From: an uncultured Ruminococcus sp.
GTDB lineage: Bacteria; Bacillota_A; Clostridia; RUG12999
Assembly (NCBI GenBank): GCA_902783995.1
Contig: CACZTG010000337.1
Coordinates: 1 to 8,156, forward strand
Direction of reading: 5' to 3'
DNA length: 8,156 nucleotides
Made by a program: the position numbers and the translations under genes. The notes under the pieces are model-generated. The model did not search any database and had not been told where the DNA came from. It was given only the letters and a program-made list of their open reading frames with translations. Position 1 is the stretch's first letter. The number at the start of each line of letters is the position of its first letter. Below, piece after piece: positions 6,204-8,156 of the stretch.

Positions 6204-6683
6204 ATGGATAATTTAAGAGAATTTCTTATGACACAAGAGGAGCAGGATAAACTAAAAGAACAAATTGACTATCTTAAAAATGAAAAGCGTAAAGAAATTG
6301 CCGAGAAAATAAACGTTGCGCGCGGCTACGGCGACCTTTCGGAGAACTCCGAATATGACGCGGCAAAAGCCGAACAGGCTGAAAATGAAGAGCTTTTAAA
6401 AACGCTTGAACACAGGCTTAAATATTCCAAAATTGTAGATGCAGAAAGTATTGACGGCAAAACCGTAAATGTCGGCGTTACCGTAAAGGTAAAAAATATG
6501 GAGCTCGGAAAAGAAATGATACTTACAATAACGGGAAGTATCGGCGCCGACCCGATGAACGGCAAAATATCGGTAGAATCGCCGATTGCGAAAGCGCTCA
6601 TCGGTAAAAAAGTCGGTTCAACCGCTGTTGCGGAAACTCCTGCCGGCTCAAAGAAATTTAAAATTCTTGAAATTCTTAAATAA
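6204..6683 (+). CDS. greA: Transcription elongation factor GreA
   Basis: GreA enters the secondary channel of RNA polymerase and stimulates cleavage of backtracked transcripts, restarting stalled complexes. The 159-residue length is typical of the family. An N-terminal antiparallel coiled coil spans residues about 10-80; its tip carries the signature ARGYGDLSENSEYDAAK (39-55), with the acidic residues D44 and E47 at the positions that help hold the catalytic magnesium. The C-terminal FKBP-like domain (about 85-159) shows GSIGADPMNGKISVESPIAK (111-130) and IGKKVGS. The start is set by GGAGGA at 6190-6195, eight bases upstream. lysS begins 30 bases downstream without a terminator, the greA-lysS arrangement common in Firmicutes. 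Nothing is missing or unusual. Confidence 0.97.
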   Translation: MDNLREFLMTQEEQDKLKEQIDYLKNEKRKEIAEKINVARGYGDLSENSEYDAAKAEQAENEELLKTLEHRLKYSKIVDAESIDGKTVNVGVTVKVKNMELGKEMILTITGSIGADPMNGKISVESPIAKALIGKKVGSTAVAETPAGSKKFKILEILK

Positions 6684-6713
6684 ACTTTTACTCTGGAAAG
6701 GAATGGTTTTTAA

Positions 6714-8156
6714 GTGGAAAACAATACACAAGGCACACCCGAAATTAAAATTTCCGATGTAATGAGAGTACGTCGCGAGAAACTTGCGGATTTGCAGAGG
6801 GGCGGCAAGGACCCTTTTATAAATGTAAAATACGACAGAGACACAAAAATTATTGAAATAATTAATAACTTTGATGAATTTGAAGGCAAAGAGGTATCCA
6901 TAGCCGGCAGAATGATGGCAAAGCGTGTTATGGGTAAAGCGTCTTTCGGAAATGTAAGCGACAAGGACGCAAATATTCAGCTTTACGTCAGCCGTGACAA
7001 TCTCGGCGACGAGCCGTATGCTGATTTCAAAAAATTTGATATAGGCGATATTATAGGCGTTAAGGGCGAGGTTTTCAGAACGCAGAGAGGTGAAATGTCC
7101 GTTAAAGCGCACGAAATTGTGCTTCTTGCAAAGTCCTTAAAGCCCCTCCCCGAAAAGTGGCACGGTCTTACCGATACGGACGCCCGTTATCGTCAGCGCT
7201 ATGTTGACCTTATTATGAATAAGGACGTTAAAGATACCTTTATAAAACGCTCGAAAATCATTTCAAGCATCAGAAAATATCTTGATGAACGCGGCTTTAT
7301 GGAGGTTGAAACGCCGATGCTTGTTTCAAACGCGGGCGGAGCCGCCGCAAGACCTTTTGAAACACATTTCAACGCTCTTGACGAGGATTTCAAGCTTCGT
7401 ATTTCTCTTGAGCTTTACTTAAAGCGCCTTATTGTAGGCGGTCTTGAAAAGGTATATGAAATAGGCAGAGTTTTCCGTAACGAAGGGCTTGACACAAGAC
7501 ACAACCCCGAATTTACACTTATGGAGCTTTATGAGGCATATACCGATTATCACGGTATGATGGATTTGACCGAAAATCTTTACCGCCATGTGGCAAAAGA
7601 AGTTTTAGGCACAACAAAAATAACCTATAAGGGCATAGAAATGGACCTCGGCAAGCCGTTTGAGCGTATAACAATGCTTGATGCCGTTAAAAAATATTCG
7701 GGCGTCGATTTTAATGAAATCACTACCCTTGAGCAGGCGCGCAAGGCGGCGGACGAGCATCATGTGGAATATGAACCTCATCACAAAAAAGGTGATATTT
7801 TAAGCCTGTTCTTTGAGGAATTTGTTGAGGATAAGCTTATTCAGCCTACTTTTGTTACAGACCACCCGGTTGAAATTTCTCCTCTCACAAAGAAAAAACC
7901 GGATAATCCCGATTACGTTGAACGCTTTGAGTTCTTTATGAACGGTTGGGAAATGGCAAACGCATATTCGGAGCTTAACGACCCGATTGACCAGCGCGAG
8001 CGCTTTAAGGCACAGGAGGAGCTTTTGGCTCAGGGCGACGAGGAAGCAAACACTACTGATGAGGACTTTATGAACGCTCTTGAAATCGGTATGCCCCCCA
8101 CGGGCGGCATAGGCTTCGGCATAGACAGAATGTGTATGCTTCTTACCGATTCCGCG
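6714..8156 (+). CDS. lysS: Lysyl-tRNA synthetase, class II (partial, 3' end cut by window edge)
   Basis: LysRS attaches lysine to tRNA-Lys using ATP in the cytoplasm. From GTG at 6714 the frame is open for 481 codons to the window edge; bacterial class II enzymes are usually about 490-510 residues, so little is missing. An N-terminal helix is followed by an OB-fold anticodon-binding domain (about 58-140), the [10 protein letters not shown] linker (145-154), [10 protein letters not shown] (158-167), motif 1 around 176-203 ([10 protein letters not shown] to EVETPML), the [11 protein letters not shown] stretch (208-218), motif 2 ([10 protein letters not shown]...DTRHNPEFT, 249-268) with R256 and E258, and motif 3 (GGIGFGIDR, 464-472). 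GTG is chosen because AAAGGA (6697-6702) sits about eleven bases upstream and the nearby ATG at 6703 is in another frame that soon stops. It is cotranscribed with greA. Confidence 0.97.
   Translation, partial: MENNTQGTPEIKISDVMRVRREKLADLQRGGKDPFINVKYDRDTKIIEIINNFDEFEGKEVSIAGRMMAKRVMGKASFGNVSDKDANIQLYVSRDNLGDEPYADFKKFDIGDIIGVKGEVFRTQRGEMSVKAHEIVLLAKSLKPLPEKWHGLTDTDARYRQRYVDLIMNKDVKDTFIKRSKIISSIRKYLDERGFMEVETPMLVSNAGGAAARPFETHFNALDEDFKLRISLELYLKRLIVGGLEKVYEIGRVFRNEGLDTRHNPEFTLMELYEAYTDYHGMMDLTENLYRHVAKEVLGTTKITYKGIEMDLGKPFERITMLDAVKKYSGVDFNEITTLEQARKAADEHHVEYEPHHKKGDILSLFFEEFVEDKLIQPTFVTDHPVEISPLTKKKPDNPDYVERFEFFMNGWEMANAYSELNDPIDQRERFKAQEELLAQGDEEANTTDEDFMNALEIGMPPTGGIGFGIDRMCMLLTDSA

Noticed and set aside
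6648..7112. Minus-strand open frame of 154 codons across greA and lysS
   Set aside because: It is a shadow of two well-recognised genes and has no promoter or ribosome binding site.

Overview
The window looks like the chromosome of an anaerobic Gram-positive Firmicute, most likely class Clostridia. The evidence is the AT-rich intergenic DNA, AGGAGG-type ribosome binding sites, consensus sigma-A promoters (TTGACA, 17 bp, TATAAT), an RNase J gene, a protein with copper-amine-oxidase-N ('stalk') repeats, a DUF1015 gene, and the greA-lysS pair typical of Firmicutes. I cannot place it to genus. There is no sign of phage, insertion sequence, CRISPR, tRNA or rRNA.

Layout. (1) Positions 1-1584, minus strand: ribonuclease J, cut by the left edge, with an unusual basic N-terminal extension. 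(2) Positions 1585-2183: a 600-bp divergent intergenic region. It holds two candidate minus-strand promoters for rnj, a perfect 19-bp palindrome, and two hairpin structures that no gene explains. (3) Positions 2184-3434, plus strand: a secreted protein with two stalk repeats and an unrecognised C-terminal half, in visibly AT-richer DNA than its neighbours. (4) Positions 3690-4928, plus strand: a DUF1015 family protein with its own consensus promoter and a long hairpin terminator. (5) Positions 5133-6053, plus strand: a hypothetical protein with a LysM-like N-terminal motif and a C-terminal region resembling lysozyme-like folds, with an odd translation start and a strong terminator. (6) Positions 6204-8156, plus strand: a greA-lysS operon, with lysS cut by the right edge.

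Functionally the window mixes RNA metabolism and gene-expression housekeeping (RNase J for decay, GreA for transcript cleavage, LysRS for tRNA charging) with three single-gene units of unknown role, two of them possibly linked to the cell envelope. Each unit has its own promoter, so only greA and lysS form a clear operon. I found no convincing new multi-gene system. The items most worth a second look are the structured region upstream of rnj and the hypothetical gene at 5133-6053.
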